From Xaviernesmea oryzae (GTDB taxonomy: Bacteria; Pseudomonadota; Alphaproteobacteria; Rhizobiales; Rhizobiaceae), in NCBI RefSeq assembly GCF_900109605.1, contig NZ_FOAM01000011.1, positions 124,001-188,000 on the forward strand: DNA of 64,000 nucleotides, written 5' to 3'. Under the pieces are notes generated by a model. That model was not told where the DNA came from and searched no databases. It saw only the letters and a list, made by a program, of their open reading frames with translations. The translations under genes were made by a program, and so were the position numbers. Shown in pieces: positions 45,099-53,186 of the stretch; position 1 is the stretch's first letter; each line of letters begins with the position of its first letter.

Positions 45099-45686
45099 TC
45101 AATTCAGGGGAATGTCATTGTCGGCCTTGCCGGCCTGATATTGGTTGGAAAGAGCCGCATAGTCGGCGCGGATGCGCGACGTCTGGGCTTCGAGGGCTGC
45201 CCTGACGGGCTCATCTGCCGCGGCCACCATGTCACCGAGATAGGCGGACCGCCAGAACGCATTGCGGCGGTTATAGCCACCGGGCTCCAGTGTGAAGACC
45301 TCCTTCAGGATCTTCAGGTCATGGGGGATGGCAAAACTGTCACGCGAATCTTCATGGCTGAAAAAATAGTAGAAATTGTCGAAGCCGGCCCAGGTGATGG
45401 CCGAAAGGCACATGGAGCAGGGCTCGTGCGTCGACAGGAAGATCAGGTCTTTGGTGTCGCGGCTCTCGGCCTGCTCGTAAAAGCGCTTGAGCGTATGCAC
45501 CTCGCCATGCCAGAGCGGATTTTCCAGCTCGTTGTTGGTCTCGGCAACCACCAGCGACAGGTCGGATTTGCGCAGGATCGCCGCGCCGAAAACCTTGTTT
45601 CCAGCTGCTACGCCACGCCGCGTCAGCGGCAAAATATCGGCCTCGATGACGGTGAGAAGGCGTGCGGCAAGCGCTTGGTCGGACAT
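45099..45686 (-). CDS. Nucleoside/nucleotide deaminase family protein
   Basis: 195 residues from the ATG at 45686. Zinc and catalytic residues of the cytidine deaminase fold are present: His60 and Glu62 (LWHGEVHTL) and Cys90/Cys93 (EPCSMCLSA). The closest type is the guanine/tRNA-adenosine deaminase-like group, but the long C-terminal helix-rich part (about residues 110–195) makes the substrate uncertain. It is upstream of and coupled to mazG, suggesting a nucleotide-hygiene pair. Confidence 0.85.
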   Translation of the reverse strand: MSDQALAARLLTVIEADILPLTRRGVAAGNKVFGAAILRKSDLSLVVAETNNELENPLWHGEVHTLKRFYEQAESRDTKDLIFLSTHEPCSMCLSAITWAGFDNFYYFFSHEDSRDSFAIPHDLKILKEVFTLEPGGYNRRNAFWRSAYLGDMVAAADEPVRAALEAQTSRIRADYAALSNQYQAGKADNDIPLN

Positions 45687-45880
45687 GGGCGAACTCTTGA
45701 GACACGAGGGGAGGCGAGGGCTGCGAAAAACCCTGCACGAGGGTGACATTTGCTCCATAATCCATAAAGCCGAGCAAAAGAATACGCACGGGCAAAATGC
45801 GGCGAACAACTGTTCCTTCAAAGCGCCTGTGCTTTGCGGCATATTGCGAAAAAAAATCATACCCGGAGTCTCTCTCGATC

Positions 45881-47341
45881 ATGTCTCAAGCCCTGACCGT
45901 TTTCCCGGCCTTCTTCCGTGTCGCACGGAAGCCTGTTGCCGTGTTCGGAAACGGCGACGAGGCCTACGCCAAGATCCGCCTGCTTTTGAACACCGAGGCG
46001 CGACTGATCGCTTATTCGGATGCGCCCGAGGCCGATTATGCTGCCTTTCTCGCGGAGCGCGGGATCGAGCGGGTGCCTGAGCGTTTCGCGCCGCATCAGG
46101 TGGAGGGTATGACACTGGTTTTCGCCGCAACCGGCGATGCAGGTCTCGATCAGGCGATCGTCGCTGCCGCGCGCGCGGCCAAGGTCCCGGCCAATGCGGT
46201 GGACCAACCCGACTGGTGCGATTTCATCACGCCCGCGCTGGTCAATCGCGCGCCGGTGGCCGTGGCCATCGGCACGGAAGGGGCGGGGCCTGTGCTGGCG
46301 CAGATGATCCGCGCACGCATCGACCAGATGCTGCCGCCGTCTCTCGGCGCCCTCGCCAGCTTGGCGGCAGCCTATCGCCATGCGGTCGACCGTCTCTTGC
46401 CACGCGGGAGCGCCCGGCGCATCTACTGGCGCAATTTCTTCTCGGGCCCAGTTGCCGATGCCGTGGCTGGTGGCGATCTCTCGGCCGCGCGCCGCACCGC
46501 GACGCGGCTTTTGAAAAGCCCGGAAGCGGCTGAGGGGCGTGTCTGGCTGGTGGGGGCGGGCCCTGGCGCGGAAGATCTGCTGACGCTGCGTGCCCAGCGC
46601 GTGATGATGGAGGCCGATGTGCTCGTCTATGATGCGCTGGTGCCGCAAGCTATCGTCGATATGGGCCGGCGCGATGCCGAGCGGATAGCTGTCGGCAAGC
46701 GCAAGGGCTGTCATTCCAAGTCCCAGAGCGCGATCAACCAGCTTCTGGTTCGCCTGGGCCGTGAGGGCAAGCGGGTCGTGCGGCTGAAATCCGGTGATCC
46801 GTTGGTCTATGGCCGCGCGGGCGAGGAAATGGCCGCCTTGCGCGAGGCGGGCATCGGCTACGAGATCGTGCCCGGCATCACCTCGGCTTTGGCTGCGGCC
46901 GCCGATTTCGAACTGCCGCTCACCTTGCGCGGCGTGGCCTCCTCGCTTGTCTTTACGACCGGTCATGACCTGACCGGCGCGGTGCTGCCGGACTGGGCGC
47001 GGCTGGCGGTGTCCGGCGCGTCCGTGGCCGTTTATATGGGCCGGACGGTGGCCGCATCCGTCGCCGCTCGCCTGGCCGAGGCCGGCCTGCCGCGCGAGAC
47101 GCCGGTGGCGGTCGTGGAAAATGCCAGCCGGGAAAATCGCCGGCTCCTGCATGGAACGCTTGCCGATCTGCCGGACCTGGCCTATCGCGAAGAACTGAGC
47201 TGGCCGGTGATGGTCATCATCGGCGAAGCCGTGGCCGGCGCGAATTTCGACCAGTCGGAGCCTTTGGCGCGCGCCAAGATCGCCAAGTCCGCGCCTCAGG
47301 CTGATGCGGCCAACCAGACGAACGAACGTGTGAGGGCATGA
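45881..47341 (+). CDS. cysG: Siroheme synthase CysG
   Basis: Makes siroheme from uroporphyrinogen III for the sulfite/nitrite reductase downstream. 486 residues from the ATG at 45881. The N-terminal dehydrogenase/chelatase domain has the Rossmann loop VFGNGDEAYAKIRLL and the VDQPDWCDFITPA block. The C-terminal SUMT methyltransferase domain begins VWLVGAGPGAEDLLTL and has VGKRKGCHSKSQ, VVRLKSGDPLVYGRAGEE and VPGITSALAAAA. First gene of a four-gene operon; its stop is one base before the next ATG. Confidence 0.95.
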   Translation: MSQALTVFPAFFRVARKPVAVFGNGDEAYAKIRLLLNTEARLIAYSDAPEADYAAFLAERGIERVPERFAPHQVEGMTLVFAATGDAGLDQAIVAAARAAKVPANAVDQPDWCDFITPALVNRAPVAVAIGTEGAGPVLAQMIRARIDQMLPPSLGALASLAAAYRHAVDRLLPRGSARRIYWRNFFSGPVADAVAGGDLSAARRTATRLLKSPEAAEGRVWLVGAGPGAEDLLTLRAQRVMMEADVLVYDALVPQAIVDMGRRDAERIAVGKRKGCHSKSQSAINQLLVRLGREGKRVVRLKSGDPLVYGRAGEEMAALREAGIGYEIVPGITSALAAAADFELPLTLRGVASSLVFTTGHDLTGAVLPDWARLAVSGASVAVYMGRTVAASVAARLAEAGLPRETPVAVVENASRENRRLLHGTLADLPDLAYREELSWPVMVIIGEAVAGANFDQSEPLARAKIAKSAPQADAANQTNERVRA

Positions 47342-47342
47342 G

Positions 47343-47657
47343 ATGAGCGACAAGGTCTTGACCGCGAACCGCCTTTCGGACGGCATTTCCGTCTGGCTCG
47401 ATGCCTCCGGGCAATGGGTGGAAGATCTCCAGAGCGCTTTCGTCGCCCGCCATGCCGAGGCCGTTTCTGCGCTGGAAGCGACCGGCACAGCTGCTTTTGC
47501 CGACAATAAGGTGGTTGACGTCAACGTCATCGAGATCGAAGAAAAGGACGGCCTGCTGCGCCCTCTGCGCCTGCGCGAGCGCATCCGCGCCGAGGGGCCG
47601 ACGATCGACTATGCGCCGGGCTATCGCGGGCTTCTGGGTCCGTTCGAAGCCGCCTGA
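47343..47657 (+). CDS. DUF2849 protein of the sulfite reduction operon
   Basis: 104 residues, small cytoplasmic protein that accompanies cysG/cysI in alphaproteobacteria. The N-terminus KVLTANRLSDGISVWLDASGQWVEDL is the family pattern. Starts one base after cysG. The function is unknown; it is presumed to assist the reductase because of constant linkage. Confidence 0.9.
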   Translation: MSDKVLTANRLSDGISVWLDASGQWVEDLQSAFVARHAEAVSALEATGTAAFADNKVVDVNVIEIEEKDGLLRPLRLRERIRAEGPTIDYAPGYRGLLGPFEAA

Positions 47658-47675
47658 GGAAGAGAAGACAGTTTC

Positions 47676-49346
47676 ATGTACCGTTACGATGAATTCGATC
47701 ATGCCTTCGTTTCCGAACGCGTCGCGCAGTTCCGCGATCAGGTCGGTCGCCGCCTCTCCGGCGAGCTGGCGGAGGATGCTTTCAAGCCTTTGCGTTTGAT
47801 GAACGGCGTCTATCTGCAGCTGCATGCCTATATGCTGCGCGTGGCCATTCCTTATGGAACGCTGAACAGCCGTCAGCTGCGCATGCTTGCCCATATCGCC
47901 CGCAAATATGACCGCGGCTACGGCCACTTCACCACGCGCCAGAACATCCAGTACAATTGGCCGCGCTTGGCCGATACACCTGATATTCTCGCCGAACTTG
48001 CCACCGTCGAAATGCATGCTTTGCAGACCTCGGGCAATTGCATTCGCAACGTTACGGCCGATCACTTCGCCGGCGCTGCCGCCGACGAAGTGGCCGACCC
48101 GCGGCCCTATGCCGAAATCCTGCGGCAATGGTCCTCCGTCCATCCGGAGTTTTCCTTCCTGCCGCGCAAGTTCAAGATCGCGGTGACGGGCGCCGAGCGG
48201 GACCGCGCAGCGATCCAGGTTCACGATATCGGTTTGCATCTGAAGAAGAACGAGGACGGCCGCATCGGCTTTGCCGTCTATGTCGGTGGGGGGCAGGGGC
48301 GCACGCCCATGATCGCCAAGAAGATCCGCGATTTCCTGCCGGAAGAGGATCTGCTCTCCTACACCACCGCGATCATGCGCGTGTATAACCTGCATGGTCG
48401 GCGCGACAACAAGTACAAGGCGCGCATCAAGATCCTCGTGCATGAGACCGGCGCGGAGGAATTGGCAGGTCAGGTGGAGCAAGAATTCCTGCAGCTGAAA
48501 GATACCGAGCTGAAGCTGCCCGAGGCGGATATCGCCGCCATCACCGCCTATTTCGCCCCACCGGAGCTGAAGAGCCGGCCGGAAGGCTGGGAATCGCTGG
48601 CGCGCTGGAAGAAGGCAGATGCCGGCTTTGCCCGCTGGGTGGAGCAGAATGTCGCCCCGCACAAGCACCCCGATTGTGGTATGGTGACCATTTCGCTGAA
48701 GCCGATCGGCGGCATTCCTGGTGACGCCAGCGACAAGCAGATGGAGGCCGTGGCGGATCTGGCCGAGGAATTCGCGTTCGACGAGATCCGTGTCAGCCAT
48801 GAGCAGAACCTGATCCTGCCACATGTGGCGCTGGCCGATCTGGAACCCCTTTATCGCGGGCTGGTGGCCCAGGGTCTTGCCACCGCCAATGCCGGCCTGA
48901 TCACCGACATCATCGCCTGTCCGGGTCTCGATTATTGCGCGCTCGCCAATGCGCGCTCGATCCCGCTGGCGCAGGAGCTCTCGACCCGCTTCGGCGCTGC
49001 CGAACGGCAGGCTGAAATCGGCGAGCTGAAGATCAAGATATCCGGCTGCATCAATGCCTGCGGCCATCATCACGTCGGCCATATCGGCCTTTTGGGTGTG
49101 GAGAAGAAGGGGGCGGAGCTCTATCAGATCACGCTCGGCGGCTCTGGCGACGAGAACAGCTCGATCGGCGAAATTATCGGCCGTGGCTTCGAGCCTGAGA
49201 AGGTGACGGATGCGGTGGAGACGATCGTCGACACCTATCTCGGTCTGCGGCGCGATAAGGCGGAAACCTTCTTGGAAGCCTATCGCCGCGTGGGCCCGCA
49301 GCCCTTCAAGGATGCGCTCTACGGCGCGACGCAGGCTGCAGCGTGA
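47676..49346 (+). CDS. cysI: Siroheme [4Fe-4S] sulfite (or nitrite) reductase, ferredoxin type
   Basis: Six-electron reduction of sulfite to sulfide in cysteine synthesis. 556 residues with two ferredoxin-like half-domains and two siroheme half-domains. Cluster ligands are Cys415, Cys421, Cys458 and Cys462 (CPGLDYC and SGCINACGHHHVGHIG). The siroheme-binding HFTTRQNIQYNWP and SGNCIRNVTAD are present. The operon with cysG and DUF934 favours sulfite over nitrite. Its last bases overlap the next gene. Confidence 0.93.
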   Translation: MYRYDEFDHAFVSERVAQFRDQVGRRLSGELAEDAFKPLRLMNGVYLQLHAYMLRVAIPYGTLNSRQLRMLAHIARKYDRGYGHFTTRQNIQYNWPRLADTPDILAELATVEMHALQTSGNCIRNVTADHFAGAAADEVADPRPYAEILRQWSSVHPEFSFLPRKFKIAVTGAERDRAAIQVHDIGLHLKKNEDGRIGFAVYVGGGQGRTPMIAKKIRDFLPEEDLLSYTTAIMRVYNLHGRRDNKYKARIKILVHETGAEELAGQVEQEFLQLKDTELKLPEADIAAITAYFAPPELKSRPEGWESLARWKKADAGFARWVEQNVAPHKHPDCGMVTISLKPIGGIPGDASDKQMEAVADLAEEFAFDEIRVSHEQNLILPHVALADLEPLYRGLVAQGLATANAGLITDIIACPGLDYCALANARSIPLAQELSTRFGAAERQAEIGELKIKISGCINACGHHHVGHIGLLGVEKKGAELYQITLGGSGDENSSIGEIIGRGFEPEKVTDAVETIVDTYLGLRRDKAETFLEAYRRVGPQPFKDALYGATQAAA

Positions 49347-49864
49347 CGGAATCGACCATGAGCAAGACGCCAAAGATCTGGAACGAGACCGGCTTCGTCA
49401 GCGACGATCCCTGGGTGATCGAGACCGAGGAAACGAGAGCCGGAACCAATGAGCGGTCTCTGCTGCCGCTCGCGGCTTTCCTGGAAAAGGCCAAGGCCGG
49501 CGAAAGCGAACTCGGTGTGTTGATTGCGCCTGCCGACGACGTGTCCGAGCTTCAGCCCTTTCTCGATCGGATCGCCTTGGTCGCTCTGTCCTTCCCGGCG
49601 TTCAATGACGGGCGCGGCTTCAGCCATGCGTCGCTGCTGCGCAGCCGGCTTGGCTATTCCGGCGAACTACGTGCGGTCGGCGATGTGCTGATCGACCAGA
49701 TACCCCTGATGCTGCGTTGCGGCATTACCAGTGTTGCTGTGACCAATGCGACCGCGATCCGACGGCTTGAGGAAAACTGTCTGCCCGGCATCGCGCATCA
49801 CTATCAGCCGACTGCCAAGCCAGCTGCCAGGAGTGGAGGCTATAGCTGGCGACGCGTGTCCTGA
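49343..49864 (+). CDS. DUF934 oxidoreductase-associated protein
   Basis: 173 residues. It overlaps the end of cysI by four bases with a GTG start (GTGA overlap, translational coupling); an ATG at 49358 is an alternative. Family signature FNDGRGFSHASLLRSRLGYSGELRAVGDVLIDQ is present. DUF934 proteins are linked to assimilatory sulfate reduction in alphaproteobacteria; the biochemical role is unknown. cysH, often nearby, is not in this window. Confidence 0.9.
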   Translation: MTESTMSKTPKIWNETGFVSDDPWVIETEETRAGTNERSLLPLAAFLEKAKAGESELGVLIAPADDVSELQPFLDRIALVALSFPAFNDGRGFSHASLLRSRLGYSGELRAVGDVLIDQIPLMLRCGITSVAVTNATAIRRLEENCLPGIAHHYQPTAKPAARSGGYSWRRVS

Positions 49865-50147
49865 TCGGTGCTTGGCCGGATCGCTTCATGCGGTTTGGCA
49901 GGGTTTCGCGAGGCAGGATGTGGATGAGGGCTGGAAGGGAACGTGTCGCGCGACAGGCTATTTTCACGGCCTGACCATGCTTTCGCTGTTGCGAAGCGGG
50001 TTGGCGCGGCCATATTGACGTAAAGCTCAGCGCGTCGGCGCCAGGGCGCAGCCAAGGCTTGCTCAAGAGGAGAAACCTCCTCGAGCGGGCAGGCGGCGGA
50101 CCGGGCGGCGAAAGGCCGGAGCGAACCACTGAAGGATCGACATCGAC

Positions 50148-50960
50148 ATGAATGCTCCGGCCAAGACCGAAGACTTCGCCGCCAACATTCCGGCTGGCGT
50201 GTTTGCCGAAACCGTCACCGAGGTGCAGCACTATACCGACCGGCTGTTCCGCTTCCGCATGACCCGGCCGGAAAGCTTCCGCTTCCGGTCTGGCGAATTC
50301 GCCATGATCGGCCTGATGGTCGAGGGGAAGCCGATCTATCGCGCCTATTCCATTGCCAGCCCGGCCTGGGACGAGGAGCTTGAATTCTTTTCGATCAAGG
50401 TGCCGGATGGGCCGCTCACCTCGCATCTCCAGGCGATCAAGCCCGGCGATACGGTTCTGATGCGCAAGAAGCCGACCGGGACGCTAGTGCTCGACGCGCT
50501 GACCCCCGGCCGTCGCCTGTTCATGTTCTCCACCGGGACCGGCGTTGCGCCCTTCGCCAGCCTGATCCGCGAGCCGGAAACCTTCGAAAAATTCGAGGAG
50601 ATCATCCTCACGCACACCACGCGCGAAGTGGCCGAACTCACCTATGGTCTCGATCTCGTCGAGGAGATCCGCAACCATGAATTCCTGGCGGAACTGGTCG
50701 GCGACAAGCTGCGCTATTATCCCACTGTGACGCGCGAAGCCTTTGAGAAGACGGGCCGAATCACGGATCTCATCCGCACTGGTGCGTTTTTCGCCGATCT
50801 CGGACTTGAGGGCTTCGACCCCGCCGTTGATCGGGCGATGATCTGCGGCTCGTCCGAAATGCTGAAGGAAACAAAAGAACTGCTCGAAGCAGCCGGCCTG
50901 ACGGAAGGTGCCAACAACAAGCCCGGCGAATTCGTGATCGAGCGCGCCTTCGTCGGCTAG
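50148..50960 (+). CDS. fpr: Ferredoxin-NADP(+) reductase
   Basis: 270 residues, bacterial subclass I FPR: FAD motif YRAYSIASPAWDEEL, NADPH-binding FSTGTGVAPFASLIREP, a Cys-containing MICGSSEM segment, and the C-terminus ERAFVG. Transfers electrons between NADPH and ferredoxin or flavodoxin, in oxidative-stress defence and possibly in feeding the upstream CysI. It is 283 bp from the cys operon and probably has its own promoter. Confidence 0.95.
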   Translation: MNAPAKTEDFAANIPAGVFAETVTEVQHYTDRLFRFRMTRPESFRFRSGEFAMIGLMVEGKPIYRAYSIASPAWDEELEFFSIKVPDGPLTSHLQAIKPGDTVLMRKKPTGTLVLDALTPGRRLFMFSTGTGVAPFASLIREPETFEKFEEIILTHTTREVAELTYGLDLVEEIRNHEFLAELVGDKLRYYPTVTREAFEKTGRITDLIRTGAFFADLGLEGFDPAVDRAMICGSSEMLKETKELLEAAGLTEGANNKPGEFVIERAFVG

Positions 50961-51150
50961 CGCCTCGCATAAGAAAGTGGGGAAGAGGTTCGGGAAAAAT
51001 CCGATGCAAGAACAACGACTCCAGAGCATCGGATCAATGACGATCACAGGACACGCCGCAAGTGGTTTGCTGGCGATGTCCTCGCTGATTTTAGGTTGCA
51101 AGGTTCTCTTCTGCACAATTTTTCGGTGAGCTTAAACTCTCCTCGACGTC

Positions 51151-51221
51151 ATCCTCGGGCTTGTCCCGAGGATCTGCTGACCTCCATAAAGTCAAGCCGT
51201 TGTAGATGCTCGGGACAAGCC
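51151..51221. repeat. REP-like palindromic repeat pair
   Basis: ATCCTCGGG–CTTGT–CCCGAGGAT (51151–51173), a near-perfect palindrome, followed 30 bases later by an inverted partial copy, GATGCTCGGGACAAGCC (51205–51221). A related unit occurs at 18981–19001. Such GC-rich palindromes are dispersed in rhizobial intergenic DNA. Confidence 0.65.
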
Positions 51222-51484
51222 ATAAGCATGACCATCAGAGAGGTTTGGCCCTCTTTGGCGGATCTCTTCATTACACGCTTTATCATTTTGAGAAGTGGCC
51301 CCGCGGTCGGGTCCGCTTCTTTCAGCTTGATGATGCAATGCGCCGTGTCTTATGCGCCGTCCTTGGGTTGATGCAGGGACAGGCGGCAAAGAAAGCCAAT
51401 TTGACGGCAAAGCGTTCTGAGGCAATCCTTGAGAACGGATGAAGAGCGCGTCATCAACTGTGTTTGAATGCAAGCGAAACGCTT

Positions 51485-51525
51485 CACCGTCTTGTCTCAA
51501 GAGATTTCGTTGAGACAAGGCGGTG
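51485..51525. terminator. Long hairpin, possible terminator of an uncharacterised transcript
   Basis: Arms 51485–51500 and 51510–51525 pair over 16 positions with one G·U, around a 9-nt loop. A weak T tract (CATTTTA) follows on the plus strand. There is no confident gene just upstream, so it may end a small RNA or be a structural element. Confidence 0.45.
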
Positions 51526-51723
51526 CGTCATTTTATGCGATGTGCTTTGAAAATTAGCCGCAACAAGGCATATGCCTCTCTGCACTCGCTTATAGTCGCA
51601 GTGCCAGCTGGCTCAAGGCTTCGGCCATAGAGACCCGATCCGCACCGGGTCCGCATCGTTCACCTTTCGAATAACCACGATGATCGGCGTCATCCCGGTC
51701 CGCACGGACTTGACGTGCCGGCG

Positions 51724-52143
51724 TCACTCGTCGCGATAAACCTTTTCACGCCGCTCGTGACGCTCCTGCGCCTCGATCGACAGCGTGGCGATCGGGCGGG
51801 CGTCGAGGCGCTTGAGGCCGATCGGCTCGCCTGTTTCCTCGCAATAGCCATATGTGCCTTCGTCCAGGCGCTGCAGGGCCGCGTCGATCTTGGAGATCAG
51901 CTTGCGCTGGCGGTCCCGGGCGCGCAGTTCGATAGCGCGGTCGGTTTCAGACGAAGCCCGGTCTGCAAGATCAGGGTGGTTGGCGCTTTCTTCAGCCAGA
52001 TGGCCCAGCGTCTCGCGCGCCTCACGCAGGATGTCATTCTTCCAGGCATTCAGTTTGGCTCGGAAATAGGCCCGCTGATTGCCATTCATGAATTCATCGT
52101 CTTCTGACAGCACGTAGGAACTAAGATCGATCTTCTCACTCAA
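51724..52143 (-). CDS. dksA: RNA polymerase-binding transcription factor DksA
   Basis: 139 residues from a TTG at 52143, chosen because the homologous N-terminus SEKIDLSSYVLSEDDEFM starts there and GGGAG lies seven bases upstream. The coiled-coil hairpin (about 25–105) carries the tip acidic pair in DLADRASSETDRA. The C-terminal zinc-finger region (YGYCEETGEPIGLKRLDARP) retains only one cysteine of the four in E. coli DksA, as in other rhizobia. It works with ppGpp in stringent control. A good promoter lies directly upstream. Confidence 0.93.
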   Translation of the reverse strand: MSEKIDLSSYVLSEDDEFMNGNQRAYFRAKLNAWKNDILREARETLGHLAEESANHPDLADRASSETDRAIELRARDRQRKLISKIDAALQRLDEGTYGYCEETGEPIGLKRLDARPIATLSIEAQERHERREKVYRDE

Positions 52144-52523
52144 CGCGATTCTCCCGAAGAACATCTCATGTGCGCGGTGTATAGACCCACAACCGAAGCG
52201 ATTCAAGCCTCGCAAGCAACCGCTGGAACAAGCAGGGCTTTGCCAAAAACTCAGGCTAAGGAGCTAATATTTCATCAAAATTAAGGTTTAGTGACAGTAA
52301 GGCCATCCAGACGCCCTAGCGAAACGCAAGGAGAACATGGTCAATCCCTAGAATCTGCTGGCGTCGCGCGGCCCGATGGATCGATGGCCTGTCAAGGGCC
52401 TGCCTAAAATTCAGCCGGAATAAACTTGTGTGAGGCTGTATTTGGCGTTTTCCCGGCCTTGCTCTTGATATCCAGATCAAGGCGGCGGAACCTGTGCAGG
52501 TCGCCGCTTTCCCGAGGATCGTC
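52144..52523. other. Intergenic region dksA–sixA
   Basis: 380 bases. It holds the dksA promoter and an AT-rich segment (about 52250–52300) that may contain the sixA promoter. No credible gene seen. Confidence 0.5.
52178..52206 (-). promoter_or_regulatory. Sigma-70-type promoter of dksA
   Basis: On the minus strand: TTGAAT (-35, 52206–52201), 17 bp, TATACA (-10, 52183–52178). The predicted start of transcription lies near 52171, giving a short leader before the TTG start at 52143. Confidence 0.7.
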
Positions 52524-53054
52524 TTGTCTCTGCCTTCCGCTGCCGCTCCTGCCTTTCGCCTGTTCCTGCTTCGTCATGCCCGCGCCGCGCCTGCCCAGCC
52601 CGGCCAGCGCGATCGCGAACGGCCACTCGATGCCGTCGGAAAAGTCGATGCGGCCAATCTGGCGCTTCGGCTCGGCGGCCTCGGCGTCCTGCCCAAAATC
52701 ATCCTGACGTCGCCAGCCCGGCGCTGCCGCCAGACGGTCATTCCTCTCCAAGGCTCTGCCGAGGAGGATCTGCCTGTTCATGTCGTCGAGGGCTTTTACT
52801 CAGGCGGGGCGGAGGTTTATATCCATGCGACCGCGGCCCAGAATGTCGATGCCGTGCTCCTGTGCGGGCACAATCCGGTGATGGAAGAGCTGTTTCGCAG
52901 CCTTGCCGGGCAGGGCCTGCCGCCGGGCTCTTATGATCACGGCTATCCGCCGGCCGGGCTTGCCGTGTTCGAGTTCGACCAGCCGCCGGTCCCGGGGCAA
53001 ACCGGGCGGCTTGTCCATTGGCTCGATCCGCATGGCGAACCGCCTATCGCCTGA
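52524..53054 (+). CDS. SixA-type histidine phosphatase
   Basis: 176 residues if translation starts at TTG 52524 (GAGG six bases upstream); a GTG at 52494 is the alternative. Phosphoglycerate-mutase fold: the catalytic RHARA near the N-terminus (FLLRHARAAPAQPG), LTSPARRCRQT, and the second histidine in LLCGHNPVMEEL. SixA dephosphorylates phosphohistidine on Hpt domains or PtsN-type proteins; the window's Hpt protein is a conceivable but unproven partner. Confidence 0.88.
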   Translation: MSLPSAAAPAFRLFLLRHARAAPAQPGQRDRERPLDAVGKVDAANLALRLGGLGVLPKIILTSPARRCRQTVIPLQGSAEEDLPVHVVEGFYSGGAEVYIHATAAQNVDAVLLCGHNPVMEELFRSLAGQGLPPGSYDHGYPPAGLAVFEFDQPPVPGQTGRLVHWLDPHGEPPIA

Positions 53055-53186
53055 GCATCCGTGCCCTGCCTGCACAGGCCGGCGCCGCTCCCCCTTCCAT
53101 GGCGGGATGGCCATGCCTATATCGCTTTTCGATGAAATCCTCCGAGCATCCCGTTGCGGAGGCTCTGATATCGGAGAGCGTGCCGC

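Larger units (their letters stand above)
50961..51723. other. Long intergenic region fpr–dksA
   Basis: 763 bases, of lower GC in the middle. It contains the REP-like palindromes (51151–51173 and 51205–51221) and a long hairpin (51485–51525). One 78-codon frame (51206–51442, plus strand) has a tolerable composition but no ribosome site or recognised family and begins inside a repeat, so it is not called. Confidence 0.6.

Noticed and set aside
51206-51442. 78-codon plus-strand ORF in the fpr–dksA gap
   Set aside because: No ribosome site, starts inside a REP-like repeat, and matches no family I recognise.
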